In this document: positions 19,693 to 28,457 of the stretch, piece by piece
How the letters are laid out: every line of letters begins with the position of its first letter
How positions within the stretch are numbered: position 1 is the stretch's first letter
Assembly: GCF_036227125.1 (NCBI RefSeq)
Contig: NZ_CP109435.1
Location: 8,370,001 to 8,434,000, forward strand
Direction: 5' to 3'
Source of the DNA: Streptomyces sp. NBC_01485
Lineage (GTDB): Bacteria > Actinomycetota > Actinomycetes > Streptomycetales > Streptomycetaceae
DNA: 64,000 nucleotides
Position numbers and translations under genes: made by a program
The notes under the pieces: model-generated
What the model was told of the DNA's origin: nothing
Seen by the model: only the letters and a program-made list of their open reading frames with translations
Databases searched by the model: none

Positions 19693-20112
19693 ATGCTGAG
19701 GACTCTCTTCAAGTCGAAGATCCACCGCGCCACCGTCACCCAGGCCGACCTGCACTACGTGGGATCGGTGACCATCGACGCCGACCTGCTGGACGCCGCC
19801 GACCTGCTGCCGGGTGAACTGGTCCACATCGTCGACGTCACCAACGGGGCACGGCTGGAGACGTACGTCATCGAGGGGGAGCGCGGTTCGGGCGTCGTCG
19901 GCATCAACGGGGCCGCCGCCCATCTCGTGCACCCCGGCGATCTGGTGATCATCATCAGTTACGCTCAGGTGACCGACGCGGAGGCGCGGGCTCTGAAGCC
20001 ACGGGTCGTGCACGTGGACCGCGACAACCGGATCGTGGCCCTGGGAGCCGACCCCTCGGAGCCGGTACCGGGCTCCGACCAGGAGCGCAGCCCGCAGGCC
20101 GTGCCGGTCTGA
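19693..20112 (+). CDS. panD: Aspartate 1-decarboxylase proenzyme
   Basis: Makes beta-alanine from L-aspartate for pantothenate and coenzyme A. The 139-residue proenzyme has the self-cleavage site Gly24-Ser25 in HYVGSVTID, where Ser25 becomes the pyruvoyl cofactor. Other conserved blocks are FKSKIHRATVTQADL, NGARLETYVI, GINGAAAHLVHPGDLVIII and PRVVHVD. The ATG at 19693 follows TAGGAG; a TTG just upstream is less likely. A GNAT gene follows 29 bp downstream, probably co-transcribed. panB and panC are not nearby. Confidence 0.96.
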   Translation: MLRTLFKSKIHRATVTQADLHYVGSVTIDADLLDAADLLPGELVHIVDVTNGARLETYVIEGERGSGVVGINGAAAHLVHPGDLVIIISYAQVTDAEARALKPRVVHVDRDNRIVALGADPSEPVPGSDQERSPQAVPV

Positions 20113-20141
20113 CCGAAGCACGCATCGCACGGGGAGTGCCC

Positions 20142-20489
20142 ATGAGCACCATCGAGATCCGCGACGACCGGGCGGCGGGCCGCCTCGAGGCCCTCGGTGA
20201 CGGCGGCGAAGTCGTGGGCCGCGTCGAGTACTTCGTCCTGGAGTCGCCCGCACCCGCCCTGGTCCCGGTGCACACCATCGTCGAGCCGGCCCACGAGGGC
20301 CAGGGCATCGCGGGATCGCTGGCGCGCGAGCTGTACGGCATCTCCGGGCGCGAGGGCATCCCCGTCGCCCCGCTCTGCCCGTACGTCGTGAAGTGGGCCG
20401 CCCGCCACCCCGAGGAGGCTCCGGCGGCCGACCCCGAGCTGCTGAGCGCCGCCAAGGACTGGCTGCGCGCACACCCCGGACGGTTCTGA
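20142..20489 (+). CDS. GNAT family N-acetyltransferase (YjdJ-like)
   Basis: A 115-residue minimal GNAT enzyme. Residues 25-90 contain the acetyl-CoA core: GRVEYFVLE, HTIVEPAHEGQGIAGSLA (the pyrophosphate-binding Q-x-x-G-x-A-type loop) and IPVAPLCPYVVKWAARHPE with the conserved cysteine and tyrosine of YjdJ-type enzymes. It would acetylate a small molecule or protein, substrate unknown. GGGGAG precedes the ATG. It follows panD closely and ends in front of a hairpin. Confidence 0.85.
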   Translation: MSTIEIRDDRAAGRLEALGDGGEVVGRVEYFVLESPAPALVPVHTIVEPAHEGQGIAGSLARELYGISGREGIPVAPLCPYVVKWAARHPEEAPAADPELLSAAKDWLRAHPGRF

Positions 20490-20490
20490 C

Positions 20491-20534
20491 CGGTGACGGT
20501 GACGCCGGCCCTGCTGCGGCCGACACCGTCACCG
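20491..20534 (+). terminator. Hairpin terminator after the GNAT gene
   Basis: An 11-bp perfect stem CGGTGACGGTG/CACCGTCACCG with an inner GGCC pairing begins one base after the GNAT stop. Confidence 0.6.
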
Positions 20535-20682
20535 ACGCCGACGTGATCGTCCTGGCCCGGGCATCCATGGCCCCGGTCCGGGCGGGCGTACCCGGTCCTG
20601 TCACCGGGTGACTGGCCGCGCCCGGGCCGGGTACGCGGGGGAGTAGTCCAGAGCCGAGCTTCACGACTGCCCGGAGGACACG

Positions 20683-20898
20683 ATGACGACCCCACAGCCC
20701 GACCCGGTCCGGCCAGGACCCGTCCCCGGCCCACCGGACCCGTACCCGAGTCCGGTACCGCCCCCGGAACCCACGCCTTCCCCGGAGCCCCCGTCCCCCA
20801 CCCCGCCGCCGATCCCCGGCCCGCCCCCGGAGCCGTCCCCGATCCCACCGGGCCCGGAGCCGGTCCCGAGCCCGGAGCCGGGACCGCCGCTCAGCTGA
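20683..20898 (+). CDS. Small proline-rich protein
   Basis: A 71-residue protein that is more than half proline, made of PEP, PSP and PPE steps from residue 5 to the end. There is no signal peptide, membrane segment or cysteine, so it should be soluble and extended. The ribosome binding site GGAGGACACG right before the ATG is strong, which argues that it is translated despite the simple composition. Function unknown; it is flanked by the GNAT terminator and the Rpf gene and appears to be its own unit. Confidence 0.6.
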   Translation: MTTPQPDPVRPGPVPGPPDPYPSPVPPPEPTPSPEPPSPTPPPIPGPPPEPSPIPPGPEPVPSPEPGPPLS

Positions 20899-21054
20899 GC
20901 CGACCGGGATCACGCCGGACGGCTCCGCGGCTCCCTCGTCGGCCGGGACCGGTGTGCCCGCCGCGCGTCTTTCCTGCGGCTGGTTGTCGTCTTGTCATGG
21001 CCTGTTCGCAGCCCATACTTTTGCCCCTCCTGACGTATGTCGAGGGGGATCTCC

Positions 21055-22269
21055 ATGGCCGTACGCGGCCGGCACCGCCGGTATCAGCCGAACAGGATCA
21101 ACCGCGCCTCACTCACCGTCACGGCGGGCGGCGCCGGCATGGCGATACCGCTCATCGGCACCGGAGTCGCCCAGGCGGCCGACGTGGACACCTGGAACAA
21201 GGTCGCCGCATGCGAGTCGACCAACGACTGGGACATCAACTCCGGCAACGGCTTCTACGGCGGACTGCAGTTCACCCAGTCCACCTGGGAGGCGTACGGC
21301 GGCACGCGGTACGCGCCCCGTGCGGATCTGGCCACCAGGGACCAGCAGATCGCCGTCGCCGAGAAGGTGCTGGACGGGCAGGGCCCCGGTGCCTGGCCGG
21401 TGTGCTCGGTGCGGGCCGGACTGAGCAGGGGCGGCGACGCCCCCGACGTCCACCCGGACGGCACGTCGACGAAGGCCACACAGGGCACGCAGGGGACGAA
21501 GCCCGCCGCGTCCGCCAAGGCGGCGAAGACGTCCCTCGACGACGTGCGGCCCCAGAGCACGCCCCAGTCCCGGGCGGGCACCGCGGAGATGTACACCGTC
21601 GTCCGCGGCGACACCCTCTCGGGCATAGCCGACGCCGAGGACGTCAAGGGCGGCTGGCAGGGGCTGTACGCCGCCAACCGGAAGGCCATCGGCAGCGACC
21701 CGGACCTCATCCTGCCGGGCCAGCGGCTCAGCCTGCGCGACCGGGCGACCGCCGCCGGCACGGCCCCGGGCAAAGCTCAGGGCAAGGCGCCGAGCGCCAA
21801 AGAGAGCAAGCCGGCCAAGAGCACGAAGCCCAAGGACGACGGCGACGGCAAGGCGACGACCGGCCATTCCCTCGTCGCGCCCGTCAGCGCCGGCACCGGA
21901 ACGCCGTACCACGCGAGCGGCTCCTCCTGGTCGAAGGGCTACCACACCGGCGTCGACTTCCCCGTGCCCACCGGCACCTCCGTGAAGGCGGTCAAGGCGG
22001 GCAGCGTGGTGAGCGCGGGCTGGGGCGGCTCCTTCGGCTACCAGGTGGTCATCCGGCACGCCGACGGCCGCTACACGCAGTACGCCCACCTGTCGGCGAT
22101 CTCCGTACGGGACGGGCAGTCGGTGAGCGGCGGCCAGCGCATCGGCCGGTCCGGCTCCACCGGTAACAGCACGGGCCCGCATCTGCACTTCGAGGTGCGG
22201 ACCGGGCCCGATTTCGGGTCGGACGTCGACCCGGTGGCCTATCTGCGGGCCGGGGGCGTCAGGATTTGA
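21055..22269 (+). CDS. Secreted muralytic enzyme: Rpf/transglycosylase + LysM + M23 peptidase
   Basis: A 404-residue exported cell-wall enzyme. A signal peptide ends at VAQA (about residue 40). The Rpf-type lysozyme-like domain spans 41-120 (WNKVAACESTNDWDINSGNG and FYGGLQFTQSTWEAYGG), with the catalytic Glu in ACES. A LysM module lies at about 178-225 (YTVVRGDTLSGIAD) and an M23 endopeptidase at 290-400 (HTGVDFPVPTG, HLSAIS and HLHFEVR zinc/catalytic residues). It should cut both glycan strands and peptide cross-links, as in the RpfD-like class of Streptomyces spore-germination enzymes. GAGGGGGATCTCC precedes the ATG. The ydaO riboswitch that controls some rpf genes is not present. Confidence 0.92.
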   Translation: MAVRGRHRRYQPNRINRASLTVTAGGAGMAIPLIGTGVAQAADVDTWNKVAACESTNDWDINSGNGFYGGLQFTQSTWEAYGGTRYAPRADLATRDQQIAVAEKVLDGQGPGAWPVCSVRAGLSRGGDAPDVHPDGTSTKATQGTQGTKPAASAKAAKTSLDDVRPQSTPQSRAGTAEMYTVVRGDTLSGIADAEDVKGGWQGLYAANRKAIGSDPDLILPGQRLSLRDRATAAGTAPGKAQGKAPSAKESKPAKSTKPKDDGDGKATTGHSLVAPVSAGTGTPYHASGSSWSKGYHTGVDFPVPTGTSVKAVKAGSVVSAGWGGSFGYQVVIRHADGRYTQYAHLSAISVRDGQSVSGGQRIGRSGSTGNSTGPHLHFEVRTGPDFGSDVDPVAYLRAGGVRI

Positions 22270-23413
22270 TGCGGACCCGATGCCGGTCGACGGTCGGCAT
22301 CGGGACGTACAGCCCTCCGTGCACCGGGGTGTAGTACCACGGACTTTCGTCATCGGTTTCGGAGCCGGAGCCGGAGTCGGATTCGAAGTCTGAGCCGGAC
22401 GAGATCTCCTCGGGTACGAGCCGTTCCTCCCGTACGTCGCGCGCGTCCTCCAGCAGCGGGGCGACCGGCTGCTTCGGGATCCGGACCCCACCGAGGACCT
22501 GCACCCGCGCCTCGTCCGCCACGGTCGAAGGGGCGGAAGAGGCCGAAGAGGCCGAAGGGTCCGGCACCGCCGCCTCCGCGTGCGCTCCCTGCAGGCGTTC
22601 CGTCGTGAGCAGGATCAGGCCGCCCGCCGCCACCACACCGCAGCTCAGGGCGAGCGCGGTGCCCGTCGTGCCGTAGCGGAAGGTCTCGCCGAACATCGTG
22701 ATGCCGACCGCCGCCGCCACCACCGGGTTGACGACCGTGAGCGTGGCCAGCGGGGCCGCGAGGCCCGCGCCCCGGTAGGAGGCCTGCGACAGCAGCATGC
22801 CGGCCGTGGCCAGCACACCGATCACGGCCAGCGACGGCATGTCGGCCGCCGACACGCCGCCGGTCCAGTCCACGGCGACGGTCTTGGTGAACACCGACGA
22901 CATGCCGAACGCTATGCCCGACGCCGTCGCCAGCAGCACGCTGCGGATCGCCGGGTGCCGGTGCGCGGCCCGCGCGGCGACCATCAGGGCCACCACCGCA
23001 CCGGCGGTGACCACGGCCACCGTCACCCGCTGCGGGGTGCTCAGCGACTGCGCGTCGGCCTGCCCGACCAGGGACAGCAGACCGGCCAGACCGACCGTCG
23101 CCATGATCGCGCCCCGCCAGGCCGTCGCCCCGGCCCTGCGGCCGACGAACAGCGCCGCCATCGGCAGCGCGAACACGATGGTCAGCGCGCCGAGCGGCTG
23201 GACCAGGCTGAGGGGACCGTAGGCGAGCGCCACCACGTGGAGGACTCCGCCGAGACCGTTCAGCGCGACCGCCGCCCACCAGCCCGGCCGGCGCAGCGGC
23301 GCGTACTCGTCGGCGGGCGAGGACACCGCGACCCGCTCCTGCACGATCGCCCCGCCCGCGTACGCGACAGCGGAGACGAGCGACAGGACGACGGACAACG
23401 CGAGGGCGCTCAT
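22259..23413 (-). CDS. DMT (EamA-like) family membrane transporter
   Basis: A 384-residue protein with nine or ten hydrophobic helices in residues 1-290, beginning MSALALSVVLSLVSAVAYAG, with two EamA-like halves (LVQPLGALTIVFALPMAAL and PLATLTVVNPVVAAAVGI). The last 95 residues form an acidic Ser/Asp/Glu-rich cytoplasmic tail. The substrate is unknown. The ATG at 23413 has GAGGAG ahead. Its stop overlaps the end of the convergent Rpf gene by 11 bp, so the two transcripts are antisense at their ends. Confidence 0.85.
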   Translation of the reverse strand: MSALALSVVLSLVSAVAYAGGAIVQERVAVSSPADEYAPLRRPGWWAAVALNGLGGVLHVVALAYGPLSLVQPLGALTIVFALPMAALFVGRRAGATAWRGAIMATVGLAGLLSLVGQADAQSLSTPQRVTVAVVTAGAVVALMVAARAAHRHPAIRSVLLATASGIAFGMSSVFTKTVAVDWTGGVSAADMPSLAVIGVLATAGMLLSQASYRGAGLAAPLATLTVVNPVVAAAVGITMFGETFRYGTTGTALALSCGVVAAGGLILLTTERLQGAHAEAAVPDPSASSASSAPSTVADEARVQVLGGVRIPKQPVAPLLEDARDVREERLVPEEISSGSDFESDSGSGSETDDESPWYYTPVHGGLYVPMPTVDRHRVRIKS

Positions 23414-23640
23414 GAGCTGCTCCTCTGCGTGAGGCGTGGGCGCATGGCCCGGCGCGGCGAACGGTCGGCTCTCATAACCAACACGATGCCTTGTGGATCT
23501 GTTCCCGTCGTCGTCCCTGAGCACCCAATGGGTCCTACTGCCGATGGAGTACGAGAGGCCCGCCATCCTCCCTCAGGTGGGTGACGTACCAGGGATCCCC
23601 CTGATCGCGACCCCTACCTTCCTTGGTACTACTGCACCTC

Positions 23641-24429
23641 GTGGACCTCGACCCCGCTCTTGCCGCGCTCCGCCCGCTCGGCGGCTTCTTCGCCCTGCAC
23701 ACTCCACCAGGCGGCTCAGTAGAACCGTCCGGGCCGCTGCCGACCCTCGCGCAGGCCTATGCGGAACCCCTGGAAACCCCGCAGAACCCGGAGACCCCGG
23801 ACAGCGCGACCTCGGATGTCTACCGGGATCCGCTGACCTTCCGGGTCCGGAAAGTGACCCGGGCGCTGCGGGCCCCGGAGGGCCGGATCGGCGCGTCCGT
23901 GGCGCAGCAGGGGCTGGCGGCCCGGCTGTGGTCGGTGACGCTGGGCTGCGCCGTCCTCTACGGGTCCGTCCCCGACCTCGCCCCCGGGCTGCTGCGCTGG
24001 GACCCCGACGCCGGCGCCCCGGACGACCTGTGGCTGACGGAGGTGCGGGCCCGGCCCGGGGACGCGGCGACCGTGGCCGCGACCGTCCTCGACGGCCACC
24101 TCGAACCCCTCTCCGCAGCCCTGCGCGCCCGTCACCCGGTCGCGCCGGGTCTGCTGCGCGGCAACGCCGGATCGGCGCTGGCCGGCACCGCCCGCCAACT
24201 CGGCCAGTGGGCCCGCGCGCACGGCCGCCCCGACGTCGCCGCACGCGCGCGTGCCCTCACCGCCGAGTTGTTCACCCACCCCCTCCTCGCGGACACCGGC
24301 ACGCTGACGGGCACCGCCTTCCGCCGCCGCAGTTGCTGCCTGTACTACCGGGTACCGGGCGGCGGCCTCTGCGGCGACTGCTGCTTCACGCGGCCCCCGC
24401 GCTCTTCCCCACGCGCCCCGTCTGGGTGA
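23641..24429 (+). CDS. FhuF-like (2Fe-2S)-binding protein
   Basis: A protein of about 262 residues. The C-terminal RRRSCCLYYRVPG...LCGDCCF supplies the four cysteines (CC and CxxC) of the FhuF-type 2Fe-2S site. FhuF reduces ferric siderophores after uptake, so a role in iron release is plausible, although no siderophore genes are adjacent. The middle section (VTLGCAVLYGSVPDL) resembles the IucA/FhuF fold. The start is uncertain: GTG at 23641 (VDLDPALAALRPLGGFF) fits relatives, but TTG at 23623 is in frame and neither has a clear ribosome binding site. glgA starts 40 bp downstream. Confidence 0.8.
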   Translation: MDLDPALAALRPLGGFFALHTPPGGSVEPSGPLPTLAQAYAEPLETPQNPETPDSATSDVYRDPLTFRVRKVTRALRAPEGRIGASVAQQGLAARLWSVTLGCAVLYGSVPDLAPGLLRWDPDAGAPDDLWLTEVRARPGDAATVAATVLDGHLEPLSAALRARHPVAPGLLRGNAGSALAGTARQLGQWARAHGRPDVAARARALTAELFTHPLLADTGTLTGTAFRRRSCCLYYRVPGGGLCGDCCFTRPPRSSPRAPSG

Positions 24430-24468
24430 CCATGAGGGGGAGCCGGCCGCGGAGACTGGGGGTTGCGG

Positions 24469-25620
24469 GTGCGAGTGGGACTGCTGACCCGGGAGTATCC
24501 GCCGGACGTGTACGGCGGCGCGGGCGTCCATGTCGAGTTCCTCGCCCGCGAGTTGAGGCGGCTGGTCGACGTCGACGTGCACTGCTGGGGCGAGGGCCGC
24601 ACCGACGGCGTGCTGCGCCACCGCCCCTGGCCCGTGCTCGACGGCGCCAACGACGCGCTGCGCACGTTCTCCGTGGACCTCGCCATGGCAGCCGCCCTCG
24701 AAGGCCGCGAACTCGTCCACTCCCACACCTGGTACGCCAACCTCGCCGGCCACCTCGCCAAGGAGCTGTACGGCGTCCCGCACGTGGTGACCGCGCACTC
24801 GCTGGAGCCCCTGCGCCCCTGGAAGGCGGAGCAACTGGGCGGCGGCTACGCCCTGTCGAGCTGGGCGGAACGGGGCGCGGTGGAGGCGGCCGACGCGGTG
24901 ATAGCCGTCTCGGGCGCCATGCGCGAGGACATACTCACCTGCTATCCGACGCTGTCCCCGGACCGCGTCCACGTCGTGCACAACGGCATCGACACCGCCC
25001 TCTACCGCCCCGACCACGGCACCGACGCCCTCACCCGGACCGGCCTCGACCCGGACCGCCCGTTCGTCCTGTTCGTCGGCCGCATCACCCGGCAGAAGGG
25101 CGTGCCCCATCTGCTGCGCGCCGTACGGGACATCGACCCCGCGGCGCAGGTCGTGCTGTGCGCGGGAGCGCCCGACACCCCCGAGATCGACCGGGAGTTC
25201 CGCGACCTCTTCGCCGAACTGAGCCGCGCCCGGGACGGCGTGCACTGGATCCCGAAGATGCTGCCGCGCCCCGAGGTCATCCAACTCCTCACGCACGCGG
25301 CCGTGTTCGTCTGCCCCTCGGTGTACGAGCCGCTCGGCATCGTCAACCTGGAGGCGATGGCCTGCGGCACCCCGGTGGTGGCCTCCCGGGTCGGCGGGAT
25401 ACCCGAGGTCGTCGAGGACGGGGTGAGCGGGACGCTCGTACCGGTGGACGAGGATTTCGAGGCGGGCCTCGCGCGGGCACTGGACGCGATCCTCGGCGAC
25501 CCGGCGGCCGGGCGCCGGATGGGCGAGGCCGGGCGGGTCCGGGCGGTGCGCGAGTTCGGGTGGGACGCCGTCGCCCGGCGTACGGTCGGGTTGTACGAGG
25601 AGATCCTCAAACAGGCGTAG
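24469..25620 (+). CDS. glgA: Glycogen/alpha-glucan synthase, GT4 family (actinobacterial GlgA/GlgM type)
   Basis: A 383-residue GT-B glycosyltransferase with the actinobacterial opening RVGLLTREYPPDVYGGAGVH, acceptor-side HTWYANLAG and TAHSLEPLRPWK, sugar-nucleotide site FVGRITRQKGV and the family EX7E motif in CPSVYEPLGIVNLEAMACGTP. Relatives use ADP-glucose, either extending glucan or making maltose-1-phosphate (GlgM, mycobacteria). At about 383 residues it is the short GT4 type, not bacterial GT5 synthase, so GlgM activity is likely. GTG at 24469 matches the family start and has GGGGG ahead. glgC follows 53 bp downstream. Confidence 0.9.
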   Translation: MRVGLLTREYPPDVYGGAGVHVEFLARELRRLVDVDVHCWGEGRTDGVLRHRPWPVLDGANDALRTFSVDLAMAAALEGRELVHSHTWYANLAGHLAKELYGVPHVVTAHSLEPLRPWKAEQLGGGYALSSWAERGAVEAADAVIAVSGAMREDILTCYPTLSPDRVHVVHNGIDTALYRPDHGTDALTRTGLDPDRPFVLFVGRITRQKGVPHLLRAVRDIDPAAQVVLCAGAPDTPEIDREFRDLFAELSRARDGVHWIPKMLPRPEVIQLLTHAAVFVCPSVYEPLGIVNLEAMACGTPVVASRVGGIPEVVEDGVSGTLVPVDEDFEAGLARALDAILGDPAAGRRMGEAGRVRAVREFGWDAVARRTVGLYEEILKQA

Positions 25621-25673
25621 GGAGCCCCGTGCCGGGGCAGCCATGAGTGATCGACAGGGTGAGGGGAGCGGCC

Positions 25674-26894
25674 ATGCGTCGTGGTGGGCCATCGGTGCTC
25701 GGAATCGTGCTGGCGGGCGGTGAGGGCAAGCGCCTGATGCCGTTGACCACGGACCGCGCCAAACCGGCGGTCACCTTCGGCGGCACGTACCGGCTCGTCG
25801 ACTTCGTCCTGTCCAACCTCGTCAACGCCGACGTCCTGCGCATCTGCGTGCTGACGCAGTACAAGTCGCACTCGCTGGACCGGCACATCACCACCACCTG
25901 GCGGATGTCGAGCCTGCTCGGCAACTACGTCACCCCGGTCCCGGCCCAGCAGCGGCTGGGCAAGCGCTGGTACCTGGGCAGCGCCGACGCCATCCTGCAG
26001 TCGCTGAACCTGGTCTACGACGAGCGGCCCGAGTACGTCGCCGTGTTCGGCGCCGACCACGTGTACCGCATGGACCCGCGCCAGATGCTCGCCCAGCACA
26101 TCGACAGCGGCGCGGGCGTCACGGTCGCCGGGATCCGCGTCCCGCGCGGCGAGTCCTCCTCCTTCGGGGTGATCACCCCGGGCTCGGACGGCCAGACGGT
26201 CGAGGGGTTCCTGGAGAAGCCCGCCGACCCGCCCGGCCTCGCCGGCGACCCGGAGAACGTGTTCGCCTCGATGGGCAACTACCTCTTCACCACCAAGGCC
26301 CTCATCGAGGCCCTCCAGCGGGACGCCGAGGACGAGGACTCCGTGCACGACATGGGCGGCTCGATCCTGCCCCAGCTCACCCAGCGCGGCGAGGCCCACC
26401 TGTACGACTTCAGCGGGAGCCACGTCCCCGGCGAGACCACCCGCGACCAGGGCTACTGGCGGGACGTCGGCACGCTCGACGCCTACTACGACGCCCATAT
26501 GGACCTGATCGCCGAGCGCCCCGCGTTCAACCTGTACAACCGCAGCTGGCCGATCTACACCCACGCCAACCAGCTCTCCCCGGCCCGCTTCGGCGCGGGC
26601 GGCATGGCGAGCGAGTCGATCATCAGCGCGGGCTGTCTGATCCGCGGGCAGGTGACCCGGTCCGTCCTGTCGCCCGGTGTCGTGGTCGACCCGGGAGCGG
26701 TCGTCCAGGGCTCGATCCTGCACGACAACGTCCACATCGGGCGGGGCGCGGTCGTGCGCGGGGCGGTGCTCGACAAGAACGTCGAGGTCCCTCCGGGTGC
26801 GACCATCGGCGTGAACCCGGAGCGTGACGCCGAGCTGTACACGGTGTCGGAAAACGGCGTGATCGCCCTGGGAAAGGGCCAGCGGGTGTCCTGA
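25674..26894 (+). CDS. glgC: Glucose-1-phosphate adenylyltransferase (ADP-glucose pyrophosphorylase)
   Basis: Makes ADP-glucose from ATP and glucose-1-phosphate, the committed step of glycogen synthesis. The 406-residue protein has the nucleotidyltransferase site GIVLAGGEGKRLMPLTTDRAKP, GGTYRLVDFVLSN, GADHVYRMDP and SFGVI, then a left-handed beta-helix with hexapeptide-like repeats from about 290 (SPGVVVDPGAVV, SILHDNVHIGRGAVV). GAGGGGAGCGGCC precedes the ATG. Same operon as glgA, supplying its donor substrate. Confidence 0.96.
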   Translation: MRRGGPSVLGIVLAGGEGKRLMPLTTDRAKPAVTFGGTYRLVDFVLSNLVNADVLRICVLTQYKSHSLDRHITTTWRMSSLLGNYVTPVPAQQRLGKRWYLGSADAILQSLNLVYDERPEYVAVFGADHVYRMDPRQMLAQHIDSGAGVTVAGIRVPRGESSSFGVITPGSDGQTVEGFLEKPADPPGLAGDPENVFASMGNYLFTTKALIEALQRDAEDEDSVHDMGGSILPQLTQRGEAHLYDFSGSHVPGETTRDQGYWRDVGTLDAYYDAHMDLIAERPAFNLYNRSWPIYTHANQLSPARFGAGGMASESIISAGCLIRGQVTRSVLSPGVVVDPGAVVQGSILHDNVHIGRGAVVRGAVLDKNVEVPPGATIGVNPERDAELYTVSENGVIALGKGQRVS

Positions 26895-26996
26895 ACTTAA
26901 TGAACTGTTAACTGTGCGTAGCTTGATCGTACTTGACCGTAATCACGCGAGGGCGCTTGACTGGGGCCTCACTCTTCGTCGACGCGAGGCAGGCCC

Positions 26997-28355
26997 GTGA
27001 CTGCTGATGATCTGCTGGCGCCCCTCGACCTGGCGTTCTGGAACCTCGAGTCGGCCGAGCACCCCATGCACCTGGGCGCGCTCGGCGTCTTCGCCGCGCC
27101 CTCGCCCACCGCGGGCGCCCACGCGGCCGACCTGCTCGCCGCCCGCGCGGCCGCCGTCCCCGGCCTGCGCATGCGCATCCGGGACCTGTGGCGGCCGTTC
27201 GACTCCTCCCAGCCGTTCGACCTGCGCCGCTCGCTCGCCTTCGGCGGCGCGACCCGCGAGCCGGACCCCGACTTCGACCCCGTCCACCACGTCACGCTGC
27301 ACGCGCCCACCGCCGACTTCCAGGCCGGGGCGGGCCGGCTCATGGAACGGCCCCTGGAGCGCGGCCGCCCGCCCTGGGAGGCACACGTGCTGCCGGGGGC
27401 GGACGGCGTCTCCTTCGCCGTGCTCTTCAAGTTCCACCACGCCCTCGCCGACGGCCTGCGCGCCCTGACGCTGGCCGCCGCCGTCCTCGATCCGCTGGAC
27501 CTGCCCGCGCCCCGCCCCCGCCCCGCCGAGCCGCCCCGCTCGCTCCTGCCCGACGTGCGCAGACTGCCCGGCCTGCTGCGCGGGGCCGTCTCCGACGTGG
27601 GCCGCGCCCTCGACATCGGCGCCTCCGTCGCCGTCCACACCCTGGGCATGTGCCCCACCCCCGCCCTCACCGCCCGGCCCACCGGCACCCGCCGCACCGC
27701 CGGCGTCGTCATCGACCTCGACGACGTGCACCGGATCCGCAAGACCGAGGGCGGCACCGTCAACGACGTGCTGATCGCCGTCGTCGCCGGGGCGCTGCGC
27801 CGCTGGCTCGACGAACGCGGCGACGGCAGCGACGGCGTCGTGCCGCGCGCCCTCATCCCCGTCTCCAAGCGCCGCCCGCGCACCGCCCACCCGCAGGGCA
27901 ACCGGCTCTCCGGGTACCTGATGAGGCTTCCCGTCGACGACCCGGACCCGCTGCGCCGCCTCGGCACGGTCCGCGCCGCCATGGACCGCAACAAGGACGC
28001 CGGACCCGGCCGGGGCGCCGGCGCCGTCGCCCTGCTCGCCGACCACGTCCCGGCCCTCGGGCACCGCCTCGGCGGCCCGCTGGTCGGCCAGGCCGCCCGG
28101 CTCTGGTTCGACATCCTCGTCACCAGCGTGCCCCTGCCCAGCCTCGGCCTGAAGCTCGGCGGGAACCCGGTCACCGAGGTCTTCCCGTACGCCCCGCTCG
28201 CCCGCGGCCAGGCCCTGGCGGTCGCCGTCTCGACCTACCGCGGCAGCGTCCACTACGGGCTCGTCGCCGACGCCGAGGCCGTCCCCGACCTCGACCGGTT
28301 CGCCCACGCCCTGACCGCCGAGGTGGAGACGCTCATCACGGCCTGCGGCTCTTGA
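26997..28355 (+). CDS. Wax ester synthase/diacylglycerol acyltransferase (WS/DGAT)
   Basis: A 452-residue acyltransferase that uses acyl-CoA to acylate diacylglycerol or fatty alcohols, giving triacylglycerol or wax. The catalytic HHxxxDG motif is H147-H148-A-L-A-D152-G153 within FKFHHALADG. Other family marks are LDLAFWNLESAEHPMHLGAL at the start, GTVNDVLIAVVAGALRRWL and the late LVTSVPLPSLGLKLGGNPV. The start is GTG. It lies just downstream of glgC, with AT-richer DNA between (TTGATC and TTGACC boxes near 26922-26937) that may be its own promoter. Associated with the inner membrane or lipid droplets. Confidence 0.93.
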   Translation: MTADDLLAPLDLAFWNLESAEHPMHLGALGVFAAPSPTAGAHAADLLAARAAAVPGLRMRIRDLWRPFDSSQPFDLRRSLAFGGATREPDPDFDPVHHVTLHAPTADFQAGAGRLMERPLERGRPPWEAHVLPGADGVSFAVLFKFHHALADGLRALTLAAAVLDPLDLPAPRPRPAEPPRSLLPDVRRLPGLLRGAVSDVGRALDIGASVAVHTLGMCPTPALTARPTGTRRTAGVVIDLDDVHRIRKTEGGTVNDVLIAVVAGALRRWLDERGDGSDGVVPRALIPVSKRRPRTAHPQGNRLSGYLMRLPVDDPDPLRRLGTVRAAMDRNKDAGPGRGAGAVALLADHVPALGHRLGGPLVGQAARLWFDILVTSVPLPSLGLKLGGNPVTEVFPYAPLARGQALAVAVSTYRGSVHYGLVADAEAVPDLDRFAHALTAEVETLITACGS

Positions 28356-28457
28356 CGGCAACGCGTTTGGAGGACGGGCCAGGCGCTCCGTAAAATTCCC
28401 GGTTCGAGGCGGGCGCGGTCGGAGCGCCGCACGGGTGATCAGGGAAGCGGCAGCGCG

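Noticed and set aside
20905..21054. Possible ydaO c-di-AMP riboswitch ahead of the Rpf-type gene
   Set aside because: The upstream region is too short and lacks the conserved riboswitch blocks; only an ordinary ribosome binding site is seen.
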